Source: Aculops lycopersici (Eukaryota > Arthropoda > Arachnida > Trombidiformes > Eriophyidae). From it: a stretch of DNA of 64,000 nt. Below are positions 63,741 to 64,000 of the stretch, in pieces (the stretch's first letter is position 1; every line of letters begins with the position of its first letter). A model generated the notes under the pieces. It searched no databases, had not been told where the DNA came from, and worked only from the letters and a program-made list of their open reading frames with translations. The DNA lies in assembly GCA_015350385.1 (NCBI GenBank), contig WNKI01000001.1, forward strand, positions 8,332,265 to 8,396,264. Direction: 5' to 3'. The translations under genes were made by a program, and so were the position numbers.

Positions 63741-64000
63741 ATGTATATAGCGCGCAGTTCGGCACTGGCAATCATGCATAGCGCACCCAGACAACAGGTG
63801 GTTTCTGTGGCCGTGCTTCTAACGGCGACGCTGTTGGTCGCACCGACCATTACCCTCCGACTAACAACTCTCGTCTTGGGCTCGTCCATTCTAGATGATT
63901 TGAATGAAAGCCCCGAACCTGTGGAATTTTCCGACATTCTAAATGGCGGTGGCACTTATGTTAGTAGAAATTTAAGGAGAAAAATTGATTACAATGCTGG
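63741..64000 (+). CDS. Second S1-protease-type paralogue, 5' part only (runs off window)
   Basis: ATG at 63741 opens a frame that is still open at the window end (86 codons). A Thr/Leu/Val-rich signal-anchor or signal peptide is followed by SILDDLNESPEPVEFSDILN and RKIDYNAG, which align with SILEELNGDIDPLEFSN and PNIDYYAG at the same distance in the upstream protease. Only the prodomain is visible, so the protease domain is inferred from that alignment. A second in-frame ATG at 63774 would shorten the hydrophilic N-terminal extension. This is a tandem duplicate on the same strand; the 218-base gap between the genes holds no other feature. Confidence 0.75.
   Translation, partial: MYIARSSALAIMHSAPRQQVVSVAVLLTATLLVAPTITLRLTTLVLGSSILDDLNESPEPVEFSDILNGGGTYVSRNLRRKIDYNA

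Overview
The window is animal nuclear DNA, most likely from an arthropod with an intron-poor genome. Animal markers are a cytoplasmic actin, a myo-inositol transporter with the plexin-like cysteine loop of the animal SLC2A13 branch, an IP6 kinase, a CEP170-type centrosomal protein, a Reelin-domain defence-type protein, an ephrin-like first exon and an APMAP-like protein. Long proteins that usually have many exons (MMS19, PPIL2, SLC2A13, eIF5, IP6K, actin, CEP170-like) are each one open reading frame, while only small 5'-proximal introns survive in four small genes. This pattern of massive intron loss, with a candidate gustatory-type receptor, makes an acariform and perhaps eriophyoid mite a reasonable guess. 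That is inference only; no marker gene settles it.

Layout. 1-6545 is non-coding, with microsatellites at the left edge and a perfect 16-bp hairpin. 6546-9308 (-) is an APMAP-like membrane protein. 9309-22636 is long, low-complexity, E-box-rich non-coding DNA holding two small secreted-protein genes (14828-15259; 16206-17095). 22637-22761 (-) is a short exon that reads as the signal peptide and start of an ephrin domain; its other exons were not found. Then come two secreted-protein genes (23745-25235; Reelin-domain 25751-26479).

From 26.8 to 31.5 kb lie housekeeping genes: MRPL16 (+), a ZC3H14/Nab2-type zinc-finger gene (-) and eIF5 (+). 32.9-43.1 kb holds a CEP170-like gene, the H+/myo-inositol symporter and an IP6 kinase, all (+); the last two are adjacent steps of inositol metabolism. 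43.1-47.5 kb is actin with a distal cluster of CArG boxes, followed by FRG1. A seven-TM receptor-like gene and MMS19 are on (-); MMS19 is divergent from PPIL2 across a short shared promoter. 55.5-60.4 kb is regulatory-looking non-coding DNA with an E-box cluster.

The right end has a small four-TM protein with one intron and a tandem pair of secreted S1-family serine proteases, the second cut by the window end. No transposase, rRNA, tRNA or CRISPR was recognised. The least explained features are the perfect hairpins scattered in the non-coding DNA, the isolated ephrin-like exon, the CArG cluster and the unusual serine protease pair.
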